Below, piece by piece: positions 31,588-42,346 of a DNA stretch of 64,000 nucleotides. How positions within the stretch are numbered: the first letter of the stretch is position 1; every line of letters starts with the position of its first letter. Made by a program: the position numbers and the translations under genes. Under the pieces are notes generated by a model. The model ran no database searches and was not told where the DNA came from. It saw only the letters and a list, made by a program, of their open reading frames with translations. Source of the stretch: Galdieria partita (Eukaryota; Rhodophyta; Bangiophyceae; Galdieriales; Galdieriaceae). Location of the stretch: positions 87,001 to 151,000 of the forward strand of contig BQMJ01000023.1 of NCBI GenBank assembly GCA_025991245.1. Reading direction: 5' to 3'.

Positions 31588-32104
31588 TCAATAAAAAAGG
31601 AAGAACAGTCGCTTCTTTCGAAATGGTCTCCGTAGCGAGCCTTCCGAAGGACGCCCCAAGATGTAGATTTGAAACTAAAATGCTTCTTTCAAAATAATGC
31701 AACTTGAAAGCAATAGACCTTACCAAAGGATCTTCAAATACCTCAAAAAGACCTAAAGAAGACAACAGAATAACGGGAGCGTGCAGCTGGAACTTGAACA
31801 AAAGCAAGGATAATAGGATCCCATTTGCAACAGTCAGAATTCTTCTACGAAAAAGTACTGATAAATCATGTTCCTCAACCGACATACTAACGATCTCTGC
31901 AGAATCCTGGGTTGAGTTCTGAACGACGGAGAGGTCGTGATTTTTCTCTACAATTCGCTGTATCACATAGTTTAACCCCAGACTACAGCCCATGTACAAA
32001 GTAAAAAGCATCTGCTCCAAGACAATAAGCCTCCAGTCGTCCTTGTTTGTGAAGTTTGTAACAGCCAAAACCGCCGCTGTAAAGATGAGCTTCGAAAGAC
32101 GCAT
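31588..32104 (-). CDS. Small multi-pass membrane protein, unrecognised
   Basis: Two exons (32104-31724 and 31674-31588, one 49-base intron) give 155 residues. Hydrophobic segments lie at about 2-17, 25-50 and 90-120 (VANGILLSLLLFKFQLHAPV). The spliced form ends in a basic tail (PSEGSLRRPFRKKR). Without splicing the frame stays open for 194 residues to 31520. I prefer the spliced model because the intron has GTAAG and TTTTAG ends and the usual length here. No family is recognised. It runs tail-to-tail with the SDR gene, about 90 bases apart. Confidence 0.55.
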
Positions 32105-32223
32105 TCTTTAAGTTGAAATTCTTAGCCCTGTGAAGAATCGGACGCATTTATCGCATTTATAGAGTTTCGTAGACGCTCCATTCCTTTATACCAGCGTGTA
32201 GCAAAATTTTACAATATCTCAAC

Positions 32224-33981
32224 TCATTTGTGGAAGAAATGATCTAAAGTTTGACTTTCTCCCTTCTTCTTCTTTCTTATTCCCATTCTATCATCATAAA
32301 AATAACCTCTTTTGTTCCTAAACTTCAACCATTCTTCTTCTTGCATCCGTTGCGCAAGAATATAATCTTCCTCTTCGTTTGGTTCAAGCTCCACAATTTT
32401 GCATTCCTCAAAGGAACTTTTATGCAGATCTGATAGAGTTCCCTCTGCTCTTGCTTCAGATAACTTGCTTGACGAAGACGTTTCCATTGACTCATTCGGC
32501 AGCTCCGACGTACGATGGATCTCTTGACGCTTCAGAAAAGCTGCTATTGAAGTAGCGTCAGAGGAAATGTTCTGGAATTTCGAAACGGAAAAACTCAGGC
32601 GCTTGCAAGGAAAACAAAAATTACTTGCAGTCTGGAGCATTTTCATTGCATTTTTAGACAACGACGAAACTCTGTCCCTTTCATTTGGAAAGGGAATACT
32701 TTTCGAAGATGATACGTAGCCACCTGATGAATAATGTACTATGAAGTTTGTTGGCCGTCGACAATTCATAGCTTCATCCTTCCGCAACCTTTCGCAAAGT
32801 TCGTAAGCTAAAAGTTTTATCCACTTTTCCATGCCTTGCCAAGAACACTCAGCCTTAAAAGTTTTCGCAGCAAGAATGGATTTTGTTATTCCTCTGGCAT
32901 TCACAGGTGAGTAATCAATGCCTCTAACAAGATTATATATCCACTTCGCATTTTCTCTTCCTACTATTTCATTCCAACTTTCAAGAGTGAGATTCTGTGC
33001 TTCCTTGACAGTTCTTGCGTTTGTCCTTTCCTCAATGCGAGTTCCTAACTTGCCTCCTAGACCTCGAAGTTTTCTCAATGGTAAATTTTGCAGCAAACAA
33101 GGAACAGCGTTCGGTGATATTAGCGTTTGTCGATTGGGCTTATTTAGAGAGCTTCCCAGTTTTGCCAACTAAAAACTTTTAGTGTTGCTTCGATCATACC
33201 CACTCGTAAAAACTTACAAGCTTATTCTCAGCAATTCCTGCAGAGCATGTGTAAAAGAAACGGGAATATATGGCATATCGTATTTTTGCTGCAATTGCAC
33301 AACCAATCAGAAGTCTCTGAGACAAGTGCAACTCTTGTTTTCCAAATGGCTCAAATACAGTTTCAAAATAATATGCTCTTTCTTCCTCTTTCATATTCAA
33401 CCGTTCAAGAATCGACCCAATGTTATTATGCTGGTCCTTTGTCGCATTCAAAATATCCTCGACTTGCTGGCTGACGTCCAAATAAGCTTCGTCTATGCTC
33501 GCCTTTTCACAACATTCACTGAAGGATGACAGCAACTGAAAAATCTTCAAGGAGGCTTCTCTGTATCGGTCCAAGGACACTTTTGTTTCTGACTTCCTGT
33601 GAATCGACGAGTCACCAGGGTCGGAACATTTTTCTCCTGACGAACTTTGATCTGGAAAGCCGACTGTTTCTACATGAACTAGTACGCAACTCGGACATTT
33701 TTCTTTTACTTTTTCAACTCTTTCATGTCGACTGATGCCATATTCACGGGCAGCATAATTCACTGCGATAACACCATCCCACTGTTGAACACAAAGAGGT
33801 GTCGAAGGGTCCAGACCCAGACGGACCTAAGAACGAAACAAGCTCCGTTACACAAAGATAACTGCTTATAGAAACATCTTACAGATTCTACCTGTGCATA
33901 AAAGCAGTCCAAGTCAAGGTGAATAATGACAGGAAACTGTTCCTCCAAGTATGCAAAATGGGAGCTGACGTTTGATTCCAT
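32224..33981 (-). CDS. POLH: DNA polymerase eta (Y-family translesion polymerase)
   Basis: Three exons (33981-33883, 33826-33218, 33168-32224; introns 56 and 49 bases) encode 550 residues. It bypasses UV photoproducts during replication. Catalytic motif I is IIHLDLDCFYAQVES, with the metal-binding aspartates, and motif III is KASIDEAYLDVS. Eta-type features include CVQQWDGVIAVNYAAREYGI, the finger residues that contact the template, and LPLRKLRGLGGKLG (helix-hairpin-helix). The C-terminus QTLDHFFHK is a PIP box for PCNA binding. I see no ubiquitin-binding zinc finger, so the tail is shorter than in animals and plants. Confidence 0.93.
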
Positions 33982-34614
33982 GCAAATTCTTCAGTGCACT
34001 ATCGCATTTCAAAAATCACTTTGCAAATGGCGGTCAATTGTTCTGTTCACAGAATATGGTGACGTATTTATACTGACTGATTTACATAGAATGTCACAGA
34101 ATAGAATGAAGCACCATCTAGTTACTAGGAAGTAGAAGAACGAAAAATATATAAACAGATTGGTCTCGAGAAAACGTCACATTCACATTTTGCAGCGTGT
34201 TTGGCTCTTGAAATAGTACATTCGCTCAGATAGTACAGCAAAAGAAAGACTACAAAGATGCCTTAATAACAGTGAGTGACAGAGGAGTTTCTCAAAGTTA
34301 AATCTTTTCGTTGGAATATACAAGTTTATGACAAAACAGAAACTTGCTTAAAAAGTTTGAGACCTCATGAGTAGAGCCCTAGCTCTAATAGGAAAGCCTT
34401 CATCCATGAGAAATTGACTATAGAAGTAAAGAGTTTTACAACAGTTTTTGAAAGTGAGAGATCAACAAAATATGTTATCATGTAGGTATCCATTGACATT
34501 TTGAATAAATTGCTTGAAGGCAGACCAGCCTGGTCCGAAAGAATTGATGAGGACCACACGTTACTTCTCTTAGCGATTCATTGATTCTCTTAAGCCAAAT
34601 CATCTATTTTTGGT
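33982..34614. other. Spacer with a weak minus-strand candidate
   Basis: On the minus strand ATG 34603 could start a 45-residue product (MIWLKRINESLREQFIQNVN at its start) through two introns of 52 and 49 bases. It would begin 12 bases from the divergent start at 34615. No family is recognised, and alternative frames are equally open, so it is not called as a gene. Confidence 0.3.
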
Positions 34615-35222
34615 ATGAAAGGAAGAGCAACTATTCGTGAAAGACTATTCGGATTAAAGGTATACGATACCAATGGAGAGGTCACTGATGCCGTTTCTCT
34701 TTTTCCTCCAGGACAGTGTAGCGCTGTGGCTTGGCTTCGACATTTTGGCTGTGTCTTTTGCAAACAACTTGCGGCAGAAATGGCTCAGGTCTACAAGCAA
34801 CAAGAGAATTCTAGTATCAGAATTGCCGTTGTTGGCCAGGGTAGTTGGCAGGAAGTACGTATTTTCGTCACTGGAAATCCTGTCTAATTATCGTCCAATA
34901 GGCTAGAAATTTTAAGGCCCTGACTAACTTTCCGGGTGATGTATATACTGACCCTGAACTAAAGACATATGAAGCACTCGAGTTCACAAGATCTGTAAAA
35001 AGTTTTTTGCAACCTGGTCTATTAGTTAGAGCATATGCAGCCTTTCGCGAAGGCTTACATCAAGGACCTGTTCAAGGAAAGGCATTTCAGAATGGTGGGG
35101 TTATTGTTGCAAAAGGTGATAAAGTGTTCTTGCAATACAAGGATCCAGCACCTGGAAAGCACGTATCGACACAGCATATTTTACTGTCTTGTAATGCATG
35201 TGTTGAGGATTGTCAATCATGA
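34615..35222 (+). CDS. PRXL2/SelU-type thioredoxin-fold protein
   Basis: Two exons (34615-34854, 34902-35222; one 47-base intron) encode 186 residues of the AhpC/TSA-2 (FAM213, peroxiredoxin-like 2, SelU) family. The redox motif FGCVFCKQLAAE at about residue 42 has the CxxC arrangement on a thioredoxin fold. IRIAVVGQGSWQEARNFKAL, VYTDPELKTYEAL and FQNGGVIVAKGDKVFLQYKD match the family order. No selenocysteine is needed, since both positions are cysteine. No transit peptide is evident. Members are thiol oxidoreductases or prostamide/prostaglandin F synthases; the substrate here is unknown. Confidence 0.85.
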
Positions 35223-35262
35223 AAAATAAAGAACACCAAAAAACAACGATGTAAGAGTAGAC

Positions 35263-36342
35263 TCATTTTTTTCGGCGGTAGAGACTATCCAGTACTCTTA
35301 AAAAAGGGGCTTTCGATATGTTATTATCCAGCAATGTAATTTGATCCCTTATGGTGGTATACATACTCGACTCAAATTCTTCGAAGAGTTGGACCAACCC
35401 GAGTTTACGATAAATATTCTTTACCTGTTCCACACAGGAACTGTCACGTTTTCCATAACATTGTTTAAGAGTCTGCATTTGATCTGTTGAACATAAAGCC
35501 AAAGCATTTACGATAAGCCAAGAACACTTATTGTCTTCAATGTCTGTCCCTATTTTGCCAGTTACCTCCGGATCACCAAAGCAGTCCAAAAAGTCATCCT
35601 GGGCCTGAAAATATTTACCCAGTTCCATGCACAACGAGTAAACTCTCTTCAGAGTGTCGCCTTCATCTTTCCTTGCCAAAATAAGACCCAAAGCAAATGG
35701 TAAATAAAACGTATAATTTCCAGTTTTGTAATCATAAATTCTCTCGAGATTTTCCTTCGTAAACAATGAAAAACTGTCTTCTGTTGCGTTTTGTGATCCA
35801 GTATCCAACAACTGTCCTAATTCAGTAATAAAGGTCACTTGTTGGAAAATATCAACCAACTTCACGTAGCACTCTGAATCATGAAAGTATTTATACAGCA
35901 ATCTGTATATAAAGGACTGCAAAATCATAGCATCATTAATGGCGTTCATCCCGACTTTGGGAAGCAGATAATAGCACTTTTGACCTCGTCTGGTTTGACT
36001 AGAGTCCATAATGTCGTCAACTACCAAGAAGAATGCTTGCAGCCATTCCACGCACCAACCCAAAATACATGCCAGACGAAGATCCACTTCAGGAATGGCT
36101 TCAATCTCCAAATTTGCAAAAGCACAATAACAATCAACCACTGCAGTGCCCCTTTGTAACTTTCCGTGAGGAACGTTGTAACTAGCACAAAACTTGATTT
36201 GTTCCAAAGCAAAAGAAGGAATCTTGTAAGAAGTTCCGATCTCTTTCAATTCTTCCTCGACTATCTCTTCGTAAACTCGAATAAACTCTTCTTTTCTCAC
36301 AGAACCTTCAGCGTCAAACAGTGAAGCAAGCGACATATTCAT
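35263..36342 (-). CDS. FPPS: Farnesyl diphosphate synthase
   Basis: An intronless gene for 359 residues. It condenses dimethylallyl diphosphate with two isopentenyl diphosphates to farnesyl diphosphate, feeding sterols and protein prenylation. The first aspartate-rich motif is DDIMD, preceded by the bulky pair in AFFLVVDDIMD that limits chain length to C15. The second is DDFLDCFGD, with YFQAQ before it. GKIGTDIEDNKCSWLIV and the C-terminal LYRRKK end match eukaryotic FPPS. There is no obvious targeting sequence. It ends tail-to-tail with the PRXL2 gene, 40 bases apart. Confidence 0.95.
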   Translation of the reverse strand: MNMSLASLFDAEGSVRKEEFIRVYEEIVEEELKEIGTSYKIPSFALEQIKFCASYNVPHGKLQRGTAVVDCYCAFANLEIEAIPEVDLRLACILGWCVEWLQAFFLVVDDIMDSSQTRRGQKCYYLLPKVGMNAINDAMILQSFIYRLLYKYFHDSECYVKLVDIFQQVTFITELGQLLDTGSQNATEDSFSLFTKENLERIYDYKTGNYTFYLPFALGLILARKDEGDTLKRVYSLCMELGKYFQAQDDFLDCFGDPEVTGKIGTDIEDNKCSWLIVNALALCSTDQMQTLKQCYGKRDSSCVEQVKNIYRKLGLVQLFEEFESSMYTTIRDQITLLDNNISKAPFLRVLDSLYRRKK

Positions 36343-36455
36343 TGGTGCAATTTGATGAGAAATCGCAGTGAAGAGCGGTCATCTCTTACGGATAATCTTC
36401 AAGCAAAGAATGAGAACATGAACTTTCACTTTTAAATGATATTCTTAAAATTACT

Positions 36456-37502
36456 TTAGGTATTTGCACTAAAATCAACAAACAGGAGACGATTAAGGAA
36501 TGGGGCACAAATATTCCAATTCTCCAAACGACTTATCAGGTCAAAGACCAACGCCAAACTGTTGAATGTCAAGTCTGGGCGACGCAGTCGGTACGCCCAT
36601 TCTGCTGTATGAATGAAACAAAGGAAATTTGGCTCTGCAACTTGATAAAGTGCACTGTAGCCCCATTTCGACATAGTCTGACAGAAGCCTAGTTCGAGAA
36701 AATTTTGAGCATCATGCATGACTGAAGGACGAAGAATCCACCCTGTTGAATATAAGTCGTTTCCTTGTACAATACTTCTGACTCGGGAATCATCTAAAAG
36801 TTGTAATGCAGAAGCCCAATTGTCGAGATACATTATCCATTCAGTCACTCCTGGTCTCAAAGCAAATTGTAACAGCTTGTTGGTATCCCAATCCAGGAAT
36901 ATCACAGAATGTCGTCGATAAGACAAAATGTCAAGGAATGCCTCTTCACTTTGCTCTGCGAAAATTTTCAAGTCATCAAAATAAGGAGGAAGAAATATCT
37001 GGTTCTTACTTTGATTAAGTTCAAGAGTATAGTTGTTAATAAGCACCATGAGAGGAAGAGCGTCCATCTTTTTGAAAGAGTTTAAAGTGTACGATATTTT
37101 TTGTTCTATGTCTTTCTCTTTGAATTTCTTGATATCTACTATTACAAGCAGTTTCAACAAGGGATATGGGCTAGTTCTATTGCATTCCATTTTCTCGCAA
37201 CGACGATAGCGAATTTCAAACTTGAATATATTTGAGTGCCTGGAAAAACAAAGATAAAGTCAGCTTACTAAATATGAAAAATCCCTCCTTTCTATGATAA
37301 ACAAGGGGGTAACAATGTCTTTGACATCCAGAATTTTTGTTATCTTGCAAAAGAAGGACTTGGCAGTCCAGTGCAAATCAGATACTGCGTTTCCATTCCA
37401 ATTCTTCTTTAATATATATAAAAAAGTACAAACTAGAAAACACAAGATATATTTTTTATACAGATGGCAATGAATAATGTCAGAACACCAGGGCTTGACC
37501 AT
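36456..37502 (-). CDS. Putative type II membrane protein, unrecognised
   Basis: Two exons (37502-37303, 37239-36456; a 63-base intron with a GTTTAT donor) give 327 residues. One hydrophobic segment near the N-terminus (YILCFLVCTFLYIL, about 18-31), preceded by charged residues, suggests a type II signal anchor, as in Golgi glycosyltransferases. The lumenal part has many aromatic residues (SVIFLDWDTNKLLQF, VTEWIMYLDNWASAL, DLYSTGWILRPSVMHDAQ). FLDWD and LDDSR are possible acidic motifs, but no DXD signature is certain. The family is not recognised. The upstream exon model rests on frame continuity only. Confidence 0.55.
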
Positions 37503-38117
37503 GTTTGCGCCAAAAATGATCTCAGTGAGTTTGTAAATGTTGGGTGGATGTGAATAGTGTCCTGGAGGATTCGTATTGTTAAAAACTTGGAGCACTATAA
37601 ATATTTGCAGGAGAATACATGTATGCACAAATAAAGTTGTCAGGTTTATAGCTAAAGGAAAATCTCAGCAAGTTTTTCAAGGTAGAGAAAGCGACGCGAA
37701 TACTGTTTGTTGTTCTTCTTATACTACGGCCGTTTTCAACTGAGCTTATTCACGGCGTAGCCTACTGACTAGTGGTATAAGAAAGTTTTTACAGTTCACT
37801 TTACTAGGACTTCAGCGTATTCTAGCATTTAGCTACACAAGCCCTAAAATCTGACGACGAACTTTCGTTGATTGGGTTGACACCACCTTGCCTTTACTTA
37901 TTCCTTCTACAGTTTACTGAACTCAAACTTTGAGTTTCACGAATATACTTTTTGCTCTCCAACTTTGGAATAATGATCCATAACTTCAAAAAGGGAATGG
38001 CTGGTTTATTTCACTGCAAAGCAATAAGAAACACTGTCGATCTGCACTTATCTCAGAATAAAGTTGACAAGGACTATAGTATTTACAAGACTCTACACGA
38101 GATACAGAAAAAAGGCA
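37503..38117. other. Spacer
   Basis: About 600 bases between two minus-strand genes. Short open frames occur on both strands, but none has an ATG start with protein-like composition. I see no RNA gene. Confidence 0.4.
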
Positions 38118-39632
38118 TCATATGGATTTTGCTAAAGCAGTGATAAAGTTGGTCTTCGCTCGGCGAACGTAGTATGCTTTTCGTTCGGCGACATATTCTG
38201 ATAAACCTTCGCTCAGGCTGATTTCTTGTTTCAAGAACGCTGTTCTTATCGCTTCTGACTTCTTCAGCTTTTCTTCAACAGCAGGTATAAAAAGTTTCGT
38301 GAGATTTTCCGGCTTCATTTTCAGGAGAAGTTCGGACCTGAAACAGAAATTTTAAGTTTCAAACGAAGAAAGCAGCAGCATCTGTACTTCTCCTTTTGAG
38401 CCTTAGCTAGTTCCTCTTTAACTTTCTTTAATTTTCTCTTTGTTTCTTTAAGTTTAGACATTTCAAACTTGTCTCGCTTCTCAAGTGCTTGGGTATTTTT
38501 CCATTCAAGGTACCGAGTTTCTTCGAGCAAATTATCTCTCGTTGAACATATATGACTTTCCCAAGTAAGAACGACTAAAAAAAGTACAAAAATACTAACC
38601 GATAAAGTGGTTGTGTTGCCAAGTACTCTCTAATGGCCTCGTCGCTTTCCAACATATTCTTAAAGAAGAAAGATTTCTTCATTCAAATATTCTTTTGAAA
38701 ACTTCGTTGCTTACGGTTAGCTCAAAAACACTTCTCAAGTGCAAGTCAGAAAAGCTACTCGGCATCGCAGGAAAGTTCAATGCCTCTTCGACTGTGAGCG
38801 ACCTTTGCGGTGGTGAAACGGGACAGATGGACTCTTTTGTAGAAGGAACGGTGTATTCCACAGTGCTGTCACTAAAATCGATCAAGGGCGGTACCCTTTC
38901 TCCATGTTGACCTTCTGCCTTGGCATTTGAAGGGAGACTGAAATCGTTATCACCAGAAACTGCAGAATTGTTCCATGTAGAATTGTATGAACGCAAACCT
39001 GTTGAGTGACCTTCGTTATCAGCGTATGACTGAGTAGTTTCATTATATAGTCCCCTTTCAGTCATGGCACCAAGGCTGTAACAAACTGTAATTGATGATC
39101 CCAATGAACTAACTAGCGGTAGAAAAAATTCAATAAAGCGTGTCCAATTGAGATGCAAAGAAGGGATTAGGACTGAGTAGTTAAGAATCAAAACTGGCAA
39201 ATTTATTCCTAAAAGTTTTGGACATCGGAAATTTGTTTGATCTTTGAATAGACGTGTTGACGCTGTAATTGAAAAATATCAGGCAATACCAATCTATTTT
39301 CTATGACTTCCTTTGGTGCAATTGTCGCCTCATTGTCATTATAAATGTCTGAGAAATGTATTCGCACCACAACTGTGTGTTCATGAAGTTTCAAGCTGGA
39401 ATAGTTTAGAAAATATCGAAAAATTAGCTGCTTTCTACGCTTATGCTAAACTATAGATAGCTGCCAACTCCTCCGCTGGTAAGTTCTTGTGAAAATGTTG
39501 GAAATAAAATGCAATACAACGAAAGGGTTCTTGGTTGAATAGAAAGGCTCTCAGCTGTAGTATTCTTCCGGTTTGGTCTCCAAAACTCATAATAACTGCT
39601 GTATCAAGATGAGGCATAGAGAAACGTATCAT
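38118..39632 (-). CDS. VPS37: VPS37-like ESCRT-I subunit (Mod_r domain)
   Basis: A multi-exon gene. The C-terminal exons are well fixed: one ending at 38715 (SFSDLHLRSVFELT), then 38658-38600, 38537-38388 and 38337-38118, with introns of 56, 62 and 50 bases. Joined, they read NMLESDEAIREYLATQPLYR, a long charged coiled coil, then AFLKQEISLSEGLSEYVAER and KAYYVRRAK, the hallmark end of the Mod_r domain. VPS37 joins TSG101, VPS28 and MVB12 in ESCRT-I for multivesicular body sorting. Upstream blocks at 38715-39200, 39209-39394 and 39441-39632 (ATG 39632) probably form a variable N-terminal half containing a disordered Ser/Thr stretch. Their splice joints I could not resolve, so they may belong to a separate gene. 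Confidence 0.65.
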
Positions 39633-40051
39633 TTTTTGAAAGCCAAATGATGACGCTCAGGATCATATTGCTTTAGGATACCTTTGTAGCGATTCAGACA
39701 GGGTAAGGGCAACGACGCTTCTCAGGTATTGTACTACGCGAACTGTTCTTTGGAGTACCCTAAAGGTTCCTTCTTACATCTTCAGTTCCAGAAGCAAGAT
39801 AAGAGACCCAATGCTTCATGTTCTGATGCCACATCACAGAAGACAACCGGAAATCGCCTCATTTAAGTCGGACTGTATTTTGTGTTGTTCTGGATAGTAA
39901 CCCGACTAGAATGGGTCTTCATGAGGAACTTTCAACTGAAATATAAGTTACATCAAATGAAGTTGTACAAACACTGCCAGATTTTATAAATCTATAACAG
40001 TTTTTTATTACTCTTACAAACGAAACCTTCCGGAAGCATACTTTTCGAAAC
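39633..40051. other. Spacer
   Basis: About 420 bases with no open frame of note. A C-box-like ATGATGA at about 39648 was considered as a possible box C/D snoRNA, but no properly spaced D box or terminal stem is present. Confidence 0.35.
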
Positions 40052-40922
40052 TCATGCATTGTATAGTTCGTCAATTTCCTTCTTCATCTCAGCCTCATCC
40101 TTCTTCCTACCATAGACGTCGATACTGATATCCTGTTTTACGTTGTCTTCGAACGACGGCTCAAACTTTTCGTTCAAAACACGTTTTGGACTAGTAGAAA
40201 AGTTGGTCTTCGTATACACTTCGCCAAGTTGAAACTATATCGTTGTTAGATATCTCTAGTTACCTTCAAGTTCTACAACACAGTAGTTACCTTCTTTGCA
40301 TCTAGTCGTGCTCTATACGTACGAGTTGCTGCTTGCAATCTTTCACTGTAGTTTTCGCAAAACGAGACTCGTTCATCTCGTACAAAGGATGGTGGCAGGG
40401 AAGCAATATTCAACGCTCTACCATAAGCTGTGGCAACGAGTCTCTTATAGCTATGCAATAGTCATATCAACAGTAAAAAGCTCCTAATTTCAAATACCTT
40501 GTAGGGACTCCCTGGAGTATTGTTTCGAGAGTACTGGTTGGCACCGGCTCAATAACTATCAATTCTTGCAGTTTTCCATTGCTGTCACGCTGGAAGCAAC
40601 AGGCCAAACCCAATACAGTATATTCATCAGGTCTAACTTGTTCCGAAAACAGATCAACTTCAGGAGGTATCGTAGTTCCGTTGTTTACTGCACTCACAAC
40701 GCTGTAATTGAAAGCTCCTCGGACACAAGACCAACTTCTCCGATACACATTCCTCACGAAGTAACTATGAAATAAAGTTTGAACTGGTTTGAGGTATCCG
40801 TTGCGATTGAAGAAAGTGCCGTGCGCTGCGAAGCTAAGAGATCCAGAATCTCGCATGACTTGCAATCGCCAACCACAAAGAGAGGTGCACGAAAGAGAAT
40901 TACAAGTGCTCAGTGTAATCAT
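40052..40922 (-). CDS. Probable plastid-targeted conserved protein
   Basis: Three exons (40922-40498, 40450-40291, 40234-40052; introns 47 and 56 bases) encode 255 residues. The first 50 residues are Ser/Thr/Arg/Cys-rich with few acids, consistent with a transit peptide. The mature part contains RPDEYTVLGLACCFQRD, LIVIEPVPTSTLETILQGV, TSYKRLVATAYGRALN and LPPSFVRDERVSFCENYSER, then a charged C-terminus (YGRKKDEAEMKKEIDELYNA). The pattern recalls an uncharacterised family I associate with photosynthetic eukaryotes, but I cannot name it and give no function. Confidence 0.65.
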
Positions 40923-41659
40923 AATTTTCTATAAGAAAAGTATTTTCTTCTGTTCTCGAATGGTAATAAGAATTCTTGAAGCTTCGAAAGAACCGACTCT
41001 GTGATAATTGAGTGCATTTCGCTGCGCTGCAAATATCTGCTTTAACTGAAGTAGACTCTTGGAGTGAGTTATGTTGTAACAGCCTAGATAAATACTTTCT
41101 AGTTCCATTTTAACGTTCTTCGTAACTAAAATATTGCCAAGAATAAAAAAGAAGTATCAGCAAATGGTAAGAAGTTAGAATAGTCCGCGTTTATATTCCC
41201 CTGAGAGAAAGTGGAAACTAACTTTCGCAATACGCCTCGAAATGTGACGATATCAACTTCAAAACTCCAAGATATTGTCTACTAGAACGATCTTGCAAGA
41301 GAATTTTTTGTTTAGGCACTCTTTACCTTTCAAGATCACAACTGGGAAAGTCACACAAGGGTGAACTATGTAGAAAGTTTCTCAAGAGTATTGAACAAGC
41401 AAAGCTTTCTAAATGCTTCCTAATCAGCTAGAGAGTGCCATACAAAACTTTATGTATTCTTGATAGCTATGTCGGTGAGCGAATGTACAAAAAACTGCTT
41501 GAAATCTCTAAAGAAGAATCGTTCATGGCTCAAAGGAATTACGGAGTGGAAAGAAACAAACGAGAAGGAAAAGACCCTATGTGGTTTGTGGTAAGTTAGA
41601 TAGAAGATTTTTTGAACTAGAAACTGAGAATACGAAAGCAAAAAGGTCAAATTCAGCCC
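40923..41659. other. Divergent intergenic region upstream of coatomer zeta
   Basis: About 740 bases. Near its right end ATG 41482 opens a 36-codon frame (MYKKLLEISKEESFMAQRNY at its start) that reaches a consensus donor GTG|gtaagt. It could splice in frame into the coatomer zeta gene just before 41660, as an N-terminal extension or a leader exon. The rest shows no gene. Confidence 0.35.
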
Positions 41660-42250
41660 ATGGTTTCGTCTCTTGTTGTATTAAACGTCGAAGGGGAAAG
41701 AATCTTAGCGCGATATACCGCAAAGGAGTTGTTTCCTTCTTTTGACGTCGAAAAGAAGTTTGAATCAGAAATGTTGAAAAAGTCCCAAACGATTCCAGAC
41801 TTGGAAGAAAGTAGGTCATACCGCTTTTAGTGTCTTGTGTTTTAAGCAGTTTTAGATATCGGAGTGTTCGAACACGGACAACATATAGTTGTTTGCAGAG
41901 CTTCGGAAGACTTACTTTTCTTTGTTACTTCACGTATTTATGAAAATGAAGTAATACTGTCAGAAGTCTTGAATTGTTGGGCAGATTCTCTTGTAAAAGT
42001 ACTGAAAAACCTTTCTTTGAACGAGCTGAATCTACTTCAACACTATGAAGTCCTTTTGTTGTTGGTTGACGAATTAGTCGATCAAGAAGGCGTCATTATG
42101 GAAACCGACTCTAACGAATTATCTGGTCGCATTGAATTCGCTATGTACTCGACTGATCCCAGAGATTTAATTCCAGAGCTTACAGAACAGGGTTTCTCGC
42201 ATGCTTTACAAACTGCAAAGCAGCATCTAGCTAGAACTATTTTGAAGTAA
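41660..42250 (+). CDS. COPZ: Coatomer subunit zeta
   Basis: Two exons (41660-41810, 41856-42250; one 45-base intron) encode 181 residues. It is the small longin-fold subunit of the COPI coat for Golgi-to-ER traffic. MVSSLVVLNVEGERILARY is the family start, PDLEENIGVFEHGQHIVVC is produced by the splice, and FVTSRIYENEVILSEVLNCW, VLLLLVDELVDQEGVIMETD and ALQTAKQHLARTILK follow. The start at 41660 fits family length; a longer form with an upstream exon is possible. The ARF1 gene at 26137-26840 encodes the GTPase that recruits this coat. Confidence 0.92.
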
Positions 42251-42297
42251 GTACTAAAAACAGACAAATATATTCAGCACAATTTTTTCCTCTAAGA

Positions 42298-42302
<5 letters not shown>

Positions 42303-42342
<40 letters not shown>
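42303..42342. repeat. (AT)n dinucleotide microsatellite
   Basis: An uninterrupted run of about 20 AT units lies between the convergent stop codons of coatomer zeta (42250) and PSMD9 (42343). It is probably within both 3' untranslated regions or their terminators. Confidence 0.95.

Positions 42343-42346
<4 letters not shown>

Noticed and set aside
34365-34603. Small minus-strand gene built from two normal-length introns
   Set aside because: Three different frames work equally well, no family match, and its start would lie 12 bases from the divergent PRXL2-type gene.
39646-39740. Possible box C/D snoRNA starting at an ATGATGA motif
   Set aside because: No D box at a suitable distance and no terminal stem bringing the boxes together.
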